A stretch of 64,000 nt of DNA from Prosopocoilus inquinatus (lineage: Eukaryota; Arthropoda; Insecta; Coleoptera; Lucanidae), in assembly GCA_036172665.1 (NCBI GenBank), contig CM069878.1, positions 20,222,501-20,286,500 of the forward strand, read 5' to 3'. The notes below the pieces were generated by a model. It saw only the letters and a list, made by a program, of their open reading frames with translations. It was not told the DNA's origin and did not search any database. Below, in pieces: positions 42,285 through 53,989 of the stretch (the first letter of the stretch is position 1; every line of letters starts with the position of its first letter). The translations under genes were made by a program, and so were the position numbers.

Positions 42285-44094
42285 GTTAAATAAGTACTCA
42301 CGTCAAATCGTAATTTAATTTTGGATTTTGACTTTCACCTTTATCTGTAATTATGAATTAAATGTCCGTTATTATCCATTACACAATCATATTTCTCCGT
42401 TTTATTAAAACATATTACTTTTGCAACTTATTGACGAAATAAAACAACCATCAATAACCATAAATAACCTTAAAATAGATTAATTTACTCAAGAGATACA
42501 GAAAGGTACATGAGAAAAATGAATAACTAGCGTTACGCGTGCTCCCAAGCATCATGGTTAACTTTCAACCATCGTTTGAGATGGGGAAGTTAGGGTCACC
42601 CGCGGGTGAATCTGCCGTACTTTCTGAACGATTAAAGTGTAACACTGCAGGTGACATTTTGCAGTTTCTGAACGACCGAGGGCAACTTTCTTTACCTAGG
42701 TGCTAGATTAATATTAAAAGCAAATGCCGAACCTACTTTAAATTTAAAAGAAAACGATAAGGTTTGTTCAGACAGTTTAGAACGTCAAAATAAACTAAAT
42801 TGTTACTATGATATCCTTAAAATGAAAAACCAACAATACTGCAGATATTATTTTCTTAATGAAATCCTGGTTTGAACTCATGAACGTTTATAAGCTATAC
42901 CGGGTGTCCCGCGCCATGTGCTCACCCTTCTAGAATCTTTATTTATTAATCGATTAACCTGAATTTTGGAGACAATAAACTAAACAAAAAATGGAATTTT
43001 CCGACATACTGATAGTCGTCATAGGACTTATAGTTATAAGTTATATCAATTCTCTTATTTTAAATAGAACACCCTATATATTTTTACATATTTAAAATCT
43101 ACGGATCATTAGGAGTCCGAAAACGTATCAATTGTTAATTTTGGTTTCCATGACAACGAAAAAAAAAACTTTTTTATTTTTCAATCTAGAAAGCTATGAT
43201 TCGCATTTTTTCGATCTAATGCGATCAAGTGTTTCGAGAAAATCACTCCTTTCATGGTATTTTGATTTTTAACATTTTTACAGTATTTGAAATTTTCATT
43301 AGCTCTTAAGACATTTTTTCGATAGAACCTCATATGTTTCTTAGCTTAGTTCAACTGAACATTTTCTTCTGAATACGCTGGTACCAAATACGTCATATTT
43401 TCTTTGAAAATCATTTAAAATAGAGCATGTCTTATTTATTAATTTTACACTCCCTTTATTTCAAATGACCAATCCAATTTTGCGCGGTTCAAATTCTAGT
43501 GAAGCAGGCAATATAAAATATTAGACCGTAACGTGTAAACAAACGCGAGGCCTGCGGAGACAATTAACGCTGCTACAGCAATGGTGTTATTCAGTATAAC
43601 AAAAAACAGAGCAATATTGCCGCAATAAGAAATTACAGTTGTGTAATCAACTCTTCTTGTTTAAATGTGCAAAGATTTTCAGAGTAATTAGTTGACAAGT
43701 TGTACCTATCTCGACCGGCGGACTTTATTGCGACATTGCGTCATATAGTAAGAACGCCGTAAATTATTTTCACCGTCCCATTACACAATGTGCCTGTTCG
43801 ATACATTTTTACGGCGCTACTGAAACGATGGCGTGTACTTATTCAAATCCTATGCTTAGTCATCACGTATGTAAGAGACTTATTACTATGAAAAGTTAAT
43901 ACTTTTTAACTTACAGTTTGTTCGTTTATAGGTAATTATCAAATGTTTTGTAGGTACGAAACGCGACAAACTGTAACTATAAGTCTGTTCTTTTATAGGT
44001 AATTATTGAATGCTTTGGTGGTATGAAACATGTTCATATACTATTAATTAGCTTTAATTTAGACGTATGCAGTTAGCTAGTTCTCGGCTCTTCC
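42285..44094. other. Unassigned DNA with short repeats
   Basis: No gene recognised. A CCGGGTGTCCCGC motif at about 42900 and GAACACCCTATATATTTTTA at about 43067 look like MITE parts without identified partners. TTTATAGGTAATTAT occurs twice, about 68 bp apart (about 43926 and 43994). Confidence 0.35.
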
Positions 44095-44223
44095 AGCGTT
44101 TTCATTAATGTGAAATATGTAAATTATTGTGTTTAATTATTATCTCTTACGTGTACTTTAAATTTGTACGCAGGTAAAACTATCTTCAGTGTACATAGTA
44201 TTTTCACATTAATGAAAACGCTC
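44095..44223. repeat. Hairpin with 21-bp perfect arms
   Basis: Arm 44095-44115 (AGCGTTTTCATTAATGTGAA..) is exactly reverse-complementary to 44203-44223. The loop is 87 bp and no ORF is present. From 44224 to 45040 only very AT-rich DNA follows. Confidence 0.65.
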
Positions 44224-45040
44224 CAACAAAATAATATGAATACTTAATGTGAGGTATTTATTAAAATAAAATCACAAATTGCCCATTTTTCGCCTGTAAT
44301 GGTCGTTCTTTTAATTTATACAATATAGAAACCGATTTGATACATAACATAATGATTAAGGCAAATAAGACAGTCTATTATTATTAGACGTTAATATTAA
44401 GGTCGTCAGGTTGTTGCAGTTTATGTCTCGCCACGTTTAATTCAATAGTTTTCTCCTTTGTTTTGACAATGACACGAATTTGCTGTAAGACACACATTGG
44501 TTTCCATATTATGTAAATAAACTAAAGAAGACATTAGTAAACAAACTATTTCCAACTTAAAAATCTCACCGTTACCTATTTATGTATGTAAAAGCCGTTC
44601 ACTTAGCTTCTCAGCTGATAAACCAGTGCGACATATGAATATGATATTGTTGCAAATGATACTACAAAATAGAAATAAAACAATATTTTTATATTTCACA
44701 GAAATTAATAACATAACAATAAATTCCTAAGAATTCAATATTTTTTTTATTAATTCTTAACAAAGTTAATACAAATTCGCAATAAATTTAACATAAATTG
44801 ATAATAAATTTAACATAAATTCATATAGCGAACTTAGCAAAATCTAAAAATAAAAAAACAATTCATAACGAACTTATCAAAAATTCATTCGTTCAAGAAT
44901 AAATATAAAACAAACTTAAGAAAAACTCACAAAAAGAACTTAATTAATATAAATTTATAACAAGCTTAATATGACCTTACAATTTTGCATAATGTATCAA
45001 AAAGAAAATGAAATTCCAAAATAATGTATTTTTCTACTGT

Positions 45041-45189
45041 TAAGGATCCAGCACACTGACATGGAAATGTGGGAACGGGACCGTTACAGCAGGGTATGGA
45101 CAAGCGCGTTAATGTGCGCCCATATATTCAGCATACATTACCGCAACGTTCCCATTCCCGAATCCCGAATCAATGTGTTGGATGCTTAA
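45041..45189. mobile_element. Small TIR element
   Basis: TAAGGATCCAGCACACTGA at the left is matched inverted by TCAATGTGTTGGATGCTTA at the right. Inner segments GGGAACGGGA and TTCCCATTCCC are also mirrored. Non-coding. Confidence 0.55.
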
Positions 45190-45455
45190 TAAACAAGAAG
45201 TTGACGCGTGTTAACATAAAGTTTGCATTTTAACATAAATAAATGTAATTGTTAATAGTACAGCATTTAATAAAAAGTAACACATTTTTTATTGTGAAAT
45301 AATGAATATAATAAAGGCTTATGACATTGGAGTTCAGATTGTAAAATACATCGTTTGATGTTGGTTTCTTTTATTTCGTAAGCATATAATTGAGAATTAA
45401 AATTCACAGTTTCTACCGTTTTATATGTAAAACAAATTTCCATTTTATTTATTTA

Positions 45456-45990
45456 TTAATTATTATTTAGCAAAATATGATCTATAATTCGAAAAACTGG
45501 TTTATTGATAAATAGTTCATCGTTTAACGTATATGTGATATAATTATTAATTAATATTATGTCAGACAACTTATAAGATGTTCCATGAAGGATGATTTTA
45601 TTAGTGATCGAAATATTTGTTTTAAATGAAGTAAATTTTTCTTTTGCAGAGCAGATTTCGTCAAAATTTGGTAAATTTGGTGGTTTTTTGTTCGAAAAAG
45701 TACTAGAAACGTTACTCTCTTTCCCGATATTTAAGTAACTATTAAGGTCTGAATGTTCAACGAATTTATAACATAATTTAAGCTGATGTCTGACTGCTAA
45801 CTTATAACTTAGATTGATTCTTGATGAATCACTCGTTGAAAATAATTTTAATTCCCTGTGTTTCAAAAGTTTGATAGTATTCTTCCAATCCCCTATCTAC
45901 GAGATTCTTGAAGTATTCAAACATTTTTTAACTTGTAACTTAACCGCAATAATTAGAACACTTCCTTGTAATTCACATGTTTGTGGGAAC
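45456..45990 (-). pseudogene. Second CACTA-like transposase fragment
   Basis: A minus-strand frame of about 136 codons (45866-45456) begins MKHRELKLFS and contains YKLAVRHQLKLCYKF. These correspond in position to FESEHQYFKK and LSEKHQLLQALH in the relic at 3484-6059. The later part (ILHGTSYKLSDIIL) matches the same C-terminal region. It is therefore probably a diverged fragment of the same transposase superfamily. Upstream sequence to about 46155 shows no convincing extension. Confidence 0.5.
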
Positions 45991-46836
45991 ATGTGAAGAT
46001 GCAAATCGTAAAAATAAAAAAAAATTATAAAAAAATCCGAACACGAACGAAAGAGTCCCACCTGCATTTGGCGAAAAGCTTAAAGTTGTATTAGCTACAA
46101 AAGAATTTTGCTTAGCTAATATAAGAGAAAAATTATGTACTTGTGCACATAACACTTAATGTTTTTAATATTACTTATTATATCGGGAGTATTTTCTGTA
46201 AAATAACAATCTATTTATTTTAATGCATATTGTTCCTAGTGTAAACGTTTATTTGTTACAATGGAAACTTTGCTGTAGGTAAACGTATTAGTATATAAGC
46301 GATAAAGACTCCTACACCAAATTTAAGCATTTATCTGTGCAAGATACACAATTAATTGTCTGCACTTTACTAGTAATTTATCTATTAACAAACTGAGACC
46401 AAATGAACAGATCATATGGTTCATTTTTCTCAGTGTGAGAACTAGCGGATGCAGTGTAAATTTTTATCGTATTTTGCCTTGGGAACATAAAATGAGAATG
46501 CACAATATTTTCCGGTAGCTCAGAAAAAATGGTACTCACAATATGCACAGTTGGGTTTTCCTGTGGACTATTACGAATTTTTAAGTGATTTAATGAGGAA
46601 AACATAATCTAGTTAAAAGTTGAATAAAAAGTGTCCTTATCATATTTAGATATCGGAAATATCTATAGAATGCCATCGAAGATGAGATACTCTGTACAGC
46701 ACAGTTCGGACATATTTGCAATCGTACAAACACTGCGAATTGCGAGACCCAGCGGACCAGCATTGTGTCGCTAAGTAATATCAAAGTGATCGAAGACGAA
46801 AAATTGAAATAGCATGCCATTACTATTTACCTGTAC

Positions 46837-46985
46837 TCATTATTTATGATTACTGATTACATGTACTTATTATTTATGATTACTAATTACATGTACTTTA
46901 TTCATCCTCACTTTGTATGATTATTGATTACATAGACTTTACTCATACTAAGAGTATGATTATATAGTACTCGTAATCAGTACTC
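46837..46985. repeat. Imperfect 30-bp tandem repeat
   Basis: TATTTATGATTACTGATTAC and TATTTATGATTACTAATTAC recur 30 bp apart (46841 and 46871), followed by more diverged units. AT-rich minisatellite. The flanks 46156-46836 and 46986-47776 have no recognised feature. Confidence 0.55.
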
Positions 46986-48074
46986 ATACTCATGAATACA
47001 ATTTGCCCAACTCTGCCGTCTACCACTATGTTCTGTCAAGGAAAATTTACTCCAAATTTCCTCCGATTCTTTCCATATTATTAGTCTGTTCTGTAAATTA
47101 TATGAGTTTCAGAGAAATTTAACAAAATTAGTACTTGTTTATGTATACCTTGAATGCTTTTAATGCAAATTTCCCCTTAAACCCCTTAAACATCATCTTC
47201 ACACATGTTGACATTCCATGTACATTCCGTGGCCTCGTAATTCTGCCACTTTCAAACAATTGAAGGCACATTAATTCCAGGCATTTAATTTTATAATTAG
47301 TATCTTCAACACATCAGGCTTCTTTGCATTTTCATTACCTTTACTAAGAATGCTTTTGCTCATTTCATTTCTACTCCGTTTAGAAGCATATTGCTTAGAG
47401 AAAATAATAATGTTTAAACAAATCATAATTTTATTTTCTTTATTTTCACTTTACTTTATTTATCAAATTAGTACGTAAAACGTGTTCTTAAATAGTATAT
47501 AAACGCTGATGACCGTTGAATGTCTCTAACTGTAACCTAACAATCTATCGTTTCAATTATTACTTTTCTTGTTAAACTGCTTGGGCAGCTTTATTATTGA
47601 ATTTAATTGGATATTCTGCTCTGTATCCATAATTTAACGTTATTTTATGCCTTTACAGAAATACATAAAATATAAATAAAAACGTGAACCAGTGACGTAA
47701 TAGAAATGTGCGCATGCGCAAAAGCTTGGGCAACCTTTATATTTTAGGAACCTTGGGTCCAAAGACAAAGGATCTATACTCTGTTCACGTTAAGAATATA
47801 GTAGTTAGCGCTCGCGTCGGCATACGTATTACATAGGAGCAATAAGGAAAGAGCGGTAAATTCAAAATTTTTATATTTAGAAAAACAGCAAACTAAAGGA
47901 GAATTTAATTTGTTGCATGAATACACAAACCAAGCGATTAATTTAATTTACAATTAAATTAATCTTAGTAGTAATTTTAATTTGTTGTGCATAAATTCAC
48001 CACAGAGTCTGAATTTTGTTGCAAGTTTTATTCTTTTAGAGATAATTTAAAATTAAAAGCCCATGTTATTTAAT

Positions 48075-48425
48075 AATAATAATGCCTTTATTTGCCTTAT
48101 TGGTCAACATGTAAACACATAGAAAAATAAAACGTACTTGAGGTTCAGAAAAGCAATAAAAAAATTGCTATCTATTTCAAAACCTAACCTTAACCTAATA
48201 TATCTATTTTTTCTATGTATTCTAACACTGATTCTACTCCAAGCTCTCCTCTAATATCTGCACTTTTTATTCTATCATTCAATGTAACTTCTATGGCTGT
48301 ACGGAAGTATTCCATTTGTGTACTTCTATTTTCCTTTTCAGGCTACTCGTTTGTATCCATGATTCACAGCCGGAAGTTAATATGGATCTGAACATTGTTT
48401 TAATCTGACCCTAAAACTAAATCAA
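48075..48425 (-). pseudogene. 3' end of a non-LTR retrotransposon
   Basis: The minus strand encodes fragments such as FRSILTSGCESWIQ and NDRIKSADIRGELGVESVLEYIEK, which resemble the C-terminal end of LINE reverse transcriptases. It ends near AATAAAGGCATTATTATT. At least one frameshift lies near 48340. It is nested in the non-coding half of the Sailor-like element. Confidence 0.6.
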
Positions 48426-48727
48426 AGTAAAGTTGATAAAATTGATCACTGTCAGTTAATTGATAGCTATAAAAACATGTTACACGAGACACAAAAATCA
48501 AAATGACAAAATACACAGAATAATTTAATAATTGCTGGCACAGCAAGAACAATCATGTTGTTATAACAAACAATGTGAATTTATAAATCGAAAACAACCT
48601 GCTCTGATAAGTAGGGAAATTTGCCTTAATCACTTATTCACTGGGATGACAGATATTAATAACAAAAGTGTAGATAATGTGAATTCAGAATTTCTCACAA
48701 GATTAATTATTATTTACTTTCGTTAAT

Positions 48728-50151
48728 TTATTCACTTGTAAAATCTAAATCTGAGTCAGGTGGCGATTCTGATGATGAGCCAGTATTTGCTGTTATAATT
48801 AATTCCTCCACCATATCTTCCACAATATTATCAAGTTGGTACATTTTGTTTTCTTCTGCAATAGCATGTTTAACGCAATTTTCCCAATGTTCAGCATTTA
48901 CAAGATCTAATCCCTCGAGCAGCAATGTTTTGACCTCGGGCAACTTGAATGTTTTATTATTAGCAGCTACATGATGTTTTACTTGAGCCCAAACAAGTTC
49001 TATTGGATTTAAATTGCAATGATAAGGGGGCAATCTTAATATTGTACGGCCAGTTTCTGTTACCATTTCATCTATAACGTAACTCACTGGATTATCACTT
49101 ACATATTTTTTTGTTATATCAAGAAGTTGAACTTTTAATAAAGTGTTGTCTGTTACAATTCCTTTCAATGTAAGCCATTCAATTATTGCGCCTTTCTTCC
49201 ATGAAGAATTAGGAATTTTATCCGTCTTGACTGAGTGATAAGGCGCATTGTCCATTACAATTACACATCCAGGTTCAAGATTTGGTAATATATTTTTCAT
49301 CCACTCCGTAAAAACTTGACTGTTCATATCTTCATGATAGTCACCAGTTTTTTTTGATTCAAACAGTAGCAATCCGTTATCAACAAAACCAGTTTCACTA
49401 CCAATGTGAAGCACAATCAGACGTTTTCCTTTTCCAGAAGGATTTTGTAAACCAAGTGACAATCCATATACAAATGCTTGTCGAGCAGTAGTTACTGTTG
49501 TATCTTTCCACACTTTTGGCTTTGTGTGACCGGCATTCACCCACGTCTCATCCAAGAAATATATTTTCTTTCCCTTTGTACGAAATTTTCTAATGGAGTT
49601 TAAATAATTACGTCTCCACAAGACAATATCTTGACGTTCGATTAAAATACAATTTCTGCTTCGTTTCTCCCATTTAAATCCCAATTTTCTCAAAATTTTC
49701 CACAATGTTGTACGATGAATTACAGGTAAAGTATCATCTGTTTGTAGAACCTATAAATTTTTTTACTTAGTTTCAAAATAACAGTAATAAATGTAAATGT
49801 ATTTACCGTTAAAATTTTTGAGCAAGTAGGTAATTCATTCTTAAGATAAAAAGAATGCACATGTCTTCTAATAGATTGTTCACGAGCTTCATCGAGTTTA
49901 TTGAAAATTGTATCACGGTTTCGCTTCTTGCTAGGAGATCGTAGAATTCCCGTGCTTTCCTTTTCTTTTACGATAGCCCACATTGTTGCCTCTCCAATGC
50001 CAACCATCTTTGAAGCCAATTTTATTGAAGCTGACTTGGAATTATCATGGTGGTATTGAACAAAAGCATTATATGCCATAACTCTTTGGTCACTTCCAAT
50101 ATGCTTGCCTTGAGGGTTTCTCGAGGAGCCAGCTTCCTCTCGTACGTCCAT
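48728..50151 (-). CDS. Sailor-like DDE transposase (two exons)
   Basis: Cut-and-paste transposase acting on the TIRs of its own element. Exon 1 (50151-49807, 115 residues) encodes a helix-turn-helix N-terminus. A 56-bp intron (49806-49751, GTAAAT..TTATAG) separates it from exon 2 (49750-48728). The total is about 455 residues. Catalytic motifs are the Asp in YFLDETWVNAGH, the Asp in VIVMDNAPYHS and the Glu in NLNPIELVW. By my count 83 residues lie between the last two, unlike DD34-41 mariners and close to the DD82E spacing I recall for the Sailor family. An upstream in-frame ATG at 50172 is an alternative start. An acidic C-terminal tail ends the protein. No lesions were seen. Confidence 0.85.
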
Positions 50152-50585
50152 ATTAGCACTGTAATATATCATAATAAATTCTCATGAAAATAAACATTAT
50201 TAATAAAATATTTACCTGTTAATTGCAATTACAGCCGAAGAGCTCTAAAAAGAACAATTTTTTAAACGATTTTAAATAACAATAAGCACACAAACCAAAC
50301 ACCAACACCAAACCAAAATGACATAAATACAACTGACGTTCACAATTCTAGTTATATTTCGCTCTATCCAACATAAAATTAATTCGCGGGAACGAGCGCC
50401 GGAATGTCAACTTTAACCATTGTAAACTTGCCTCGAATTTCAACCAATCACAAGCCGGAAAATATTGCCCTATCCTTTCCAACGCTATATTCTTAACGTG
50501 AACAGAGTATAGGAAGATGTGACACTAATAAAATAAAAGTGGCTCCTCCTGGATTTTGGGCACATCGAAGGCGGGAGTTTTAAAC

Positions 50586-50986
50586 TTTAATGTTTTAGAA
50601 AAATTTTGTGCAAATCGTTCTTGATTGCAGTGAAAACCTCGAGCAGCCTCTGGACAGCTGTTTCAGCCCTGCTTGGGGCTTCTTCAGCAGAGACGTAGCT
50701 CGACATTCCCACTGCAGACCAAAAACGACTTGCCCAATTTATTCGCAATTGCGATGTAAGAATGATGAACAGATAAAATAGCGACATCTTACTATCGCTT
50801 TTTGACCTGACATTGCAGTAGTATAGACAAATTGAAGCGGGATTTGCTCCTAATGAGTCCCCCATGCATGGCCGCCTTGCATGGGGGACTCATTAGGAGC
50901 AAATCCCGCTTCAATTTGTCTATCCTACTGCAATGTCAGGTCAAAAAGCGATAGTAAGATGTCGCTATTTTATCTATTTAATGTTT
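50586..50986. mobile_element. Hammerhead retrozyme-like element, copy f
   Basis: Flanked by the 10-bp repeat TTTAATGTTT (50586-50595 and 50977-50986). A full minus-oriented unit with ribozyme runs to about 50868. A plus-oriented part follows, so the last 200 bp are a near-perfect palindrome centred on CCATGCATGG. Confidence 0.85.
50626..50716 (-). ncRNA. Hammerhead ribozyme in copy f
   Basis: Complete core CTGAAGA, stem II AGCCC/GGGCT, GAAA, stem III ACAG/CTGT and GTC triplet, with predicted cleavage between 50653 and 50652. Stem I pairs CAGAGG with TCTCTG and extends to TGCAGT/ACTGCA. Confidence 0.85.
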
Positions 50987-52244
50987 CAAATAAATTCGTA
51001 TTTCAAAAGTTATAAAGCAATAATATGCGTTTTAAATATTCACACTACATTTCAAACTAGGAAATTGACAGATACAAAAACGAGAAGCAAATTTTCTTAA
51101 AAAATCCTAATAACTCATTGCATAAATCAGGTTCAATAATTATTCTGTGATTTTCGGGAGGATTCGCGTTGATAATCACACTTTAAACGATTCCTTGTCT
51201 TTCATACTTGTTGTTGCTGCAACAATCACTAATAGCGAAGTTTCTTGGATCTGGATATTTATATGCAGCTATCATGTTAATCGGAATATCTGCTGGTATC
51301 TTTGAATTGTCATTAATTTTTCACCATCGTCACCATTTGCAATAAAACGTATTGTTTTCTCAGTTCCTTTCCCTTTTTTTTAAACTATTACAGTCACTGC
51401 GTACATTTTAATAGAAATAAAATACTTTTACCTGTCTCCCGGCACGTTGACAGTTTTTCGGTGCAGTAGCTGGTAGTCAAATTTTGTTCGTGCAGCGATA
51501 CCCGATACAAATTTTACGAATTACACTAACAGCTGTACAACAAATGATGAAAACAAACTAAATACAAAATGCACTAAAAGCATTTATGCAAATGCATATC
51601 AAAAACGGCAGAAATATTCAGACGTAAACGTAAACGTAAATGTCATTATTTTTTTTATACTTTCAGTCAAACATGAAATTGACCGAGTCAAGTGAGCGGT
51701 CAAATTGCACAGAATCGTCAAGTCAACGGTCCGATTAAACCCGCTGACCTATCAGCATTTGAGAAAACAGATCACGTGATTTGGTCTGACCACTTCGACC
51801 ATTCACTTACCGCAGCCTTTATTTGATTGGTTGTTAGTACAACACATGCGCCAGTTGGACAAAGGTGTGAATTGAGTACAATGATCCTAGATTCAAGTGC
51901 CGAATCTTCTTAGATCCTTTATCTTTGCTTGGGTCTAATGTGGATATGAACATACAAATGTGCCCTTTTTGTAGGGCATATTCTTTATTTCAAGGCAAAC
52001 ATGTGATTGAAATCATCAGTGCTGGGACTTGATGCATCGATGTGAACTACTGATGCAATAGATTAGAAATAAAAGAGCGCTTTGGGTTCCGCTAAAATTC
52101 TTTTTAACCTTAAAAAGGTAAAAATTTTATTTACGTTCTTAAAATCATGGATCACCCAATTGAATTTTTGCCTTGTACTAAACTCGGATTTAGATCCACG
52201 ACGATATTTGACTCTTCGCATAGCCTTGGAAACATCACTGTCAT
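50987..52244. other. No recognised feature
   Basis: AT-rich DNA. A segment near 51911-51935 (GATCCTTTATCTTTGCTTGGG) is an imperfect inverted match to 47754-47774, but no element could be delimited. Confidence 0.35.
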
Positions 52245-52922
52245 CTACATAGAATCATCCGAATAAAAATCATGCGTTGAAATTTTTGTTTTATGACTGA
52301 AAGCAAGGGGCTTTATTGCACCTTCTACAGTTGCATCTTCCGTATTGTCACAATTAGTACTGTCAGAGACACCAAAATTATCCGAAGAAAAATCTGTTGA
52401 AATTATCATCATCATTTTTTTTAAATGTTTGCTTGTCATTTGTTGTTTTTGACGAAGACTTTGGTGCAACAAAGGGATAAGTTCAAAATGCTAATTATAG
52501 TTAGCTAATAAAAACATTTTAATAATTTACAATCGAAGATACACAAATACACAAAAATACTTCCATTGTTGCACTAAGGTCTTCAATTGTTTTTGCTGCA
52601 ATACCCTGTAAATATATATATTAAAAAAGAGTCATAAAAAAGAAAACATCCCTACCTAATGAAATAAAATCCTCGGGCCTAAAGTGACGAGAACTCACGC
52701 ACATATGATCGGTAGCTTTCTTACCCATTGCTCATTTTATTTCCCAAATTTTTCTTCCTTCCGAAGTTTCAAATATACCAGTCAATTTTTAATATTATTT
52801 TGTGACCTTTTTTTGAGAAATGGTGAAAAGATAATTCTGCTTTCTTTTTCCTTGTAGCGCTACAGCCATAAACGCAACAATTTTGTTTATTTTTACTTTG
52901 AACTTTGCTTTTAATATCCACC
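52245..52922 (-). pseudogene. THAP-domain gene relic
   Basis: On the minus strand, from an ATG near 52922, the reading CCVYGCSATRKKKAELSFHHF is the start of a THAP zinc finger (C2CH). After a frameshift near 52795 the rest of the domain (SSRHFRPEDFI) is recognisable, ending at a possible splice donor (GGTAGGG) near 52660. A further open piece (52472-52245) is Asp/Ser-rich without known domain. THAP domains occur in host regulators and in P-element-type transposases; which applies here is unclear. Confidence 0.55.
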
Positions 52923-53010
52923 ATGATAATGTAGGTACTCAGGTGAATAATAATACGACAAATAAATGTATATTAATCGGTGATATTAATATACCGTGAT
53001 TCATAATAAT

Positions 53011-53939
53011 AAATAATAATAATAACGCCTCTATTAGAGAAGTGTATGAAAATGAAAATTCACCAGATAAAAGAAATTGTGGCGAGATTCGCCTGGGCGC
53101 TCTTCTACCGAACCACAATTGTAATTAAATAATTGAATGATTCGTGCTACAGGATGATAAATTAAAATAAGTTAAATCAATGTAAATTAAATTATCTAAA
53201 TTTATATGTATATGAAAGAAAGTTAAATTAAAATTTATCATTTATCCCTACTCCAGTAAAGTTATTTTCTTCAAGTTGTATTTGAAAACCAACAGAGACA
53301 TGGATTTTATATTATCAGGAATTTTATTATAATTTTTGGGTGCAGCATAAGCAAGAGATCTCGTAAAAAAGGCAGTTGAATGTTGGGGAACCGTCAGATT
53401 AGCGGTCTTGCGCAGTTCACGACCGTGCATTACCCATCGTGGAGTTAAGCAATCGAGAAAATATGATGGATTATCTGTAATTATAATTTTGTGTATTATG
53501 CATCCTAAACGAGACTCTCGTCTGTTATTCTTGTTCGGCCAATTAAGTGACCTTAAACCAGGCGAAGTATGGTCACTTTTACGCAGAACTAAAATAAAGC
53601 GCGCGTGCTTTTTTTATCCTAATTTCGGTAATATTATCCAGACACTGACCATAGACGACAACGCAGTAGTTAAATAAAGATAAAATTAGAGACTGGCATA
53701 ATAGAGTTTTCATTTTCAGGTTTAAAAAACTTTGTTGGTATAAAGTGATCGCAGTGTGCCGAAAGCGCGTTGAATAAGTTTGCTTATATGTGATCTAAAT
53801 CTTAGTTCGTAATCCAATATAATACCTAAACTTTTAACTTCTGCTGAAAAACTTAATTTAAAGTTATCTACAAAAAAATTTATGTCGTCTATGGCCCTCT
53901 GGCGGTCTTTGAGTGGACCAAATATAATTAGCTATTAAC

Positions 53940-53989
<50 letters not shown>

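Larger units (their letters stand above)
47777..50509 (-). mobile_element. Sailor-like IS630/Tc1/mariner transposon
   Basis: Terminal inverted repeats of about 25 bp (TACTCTGTTCACGTTAAGAA at the left, inverted at the right) are flanked by TA on both sides (47775-47776 and 50510-50511). One transposase gene with a small intron fills the right half. The left half (47802-48727) is non-coding and includes a LINE fragment. The transposase is open, so the copy may be recent. Confidence 0.85.

Noticed and set aside
42885..43450. Possible MITE starting CCGGGTGTCCCGC
   Set aside because: No matching inverted end or target duplication could be found.
47754..51935. Imperfect inverted match (GGGTCCAAAGACAAAGGATCT) flanking the Sailor-like element as an outer TIR element
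   Set aside because: Match is short, no further arm similarity and no target duplication; could be chance or an unrelated repeat.
52245..52472. Asp/Ser-rich 75-codon frame as a separate gene
   Set aside because: Too short and without a domain; better read as part of the THAP relic.
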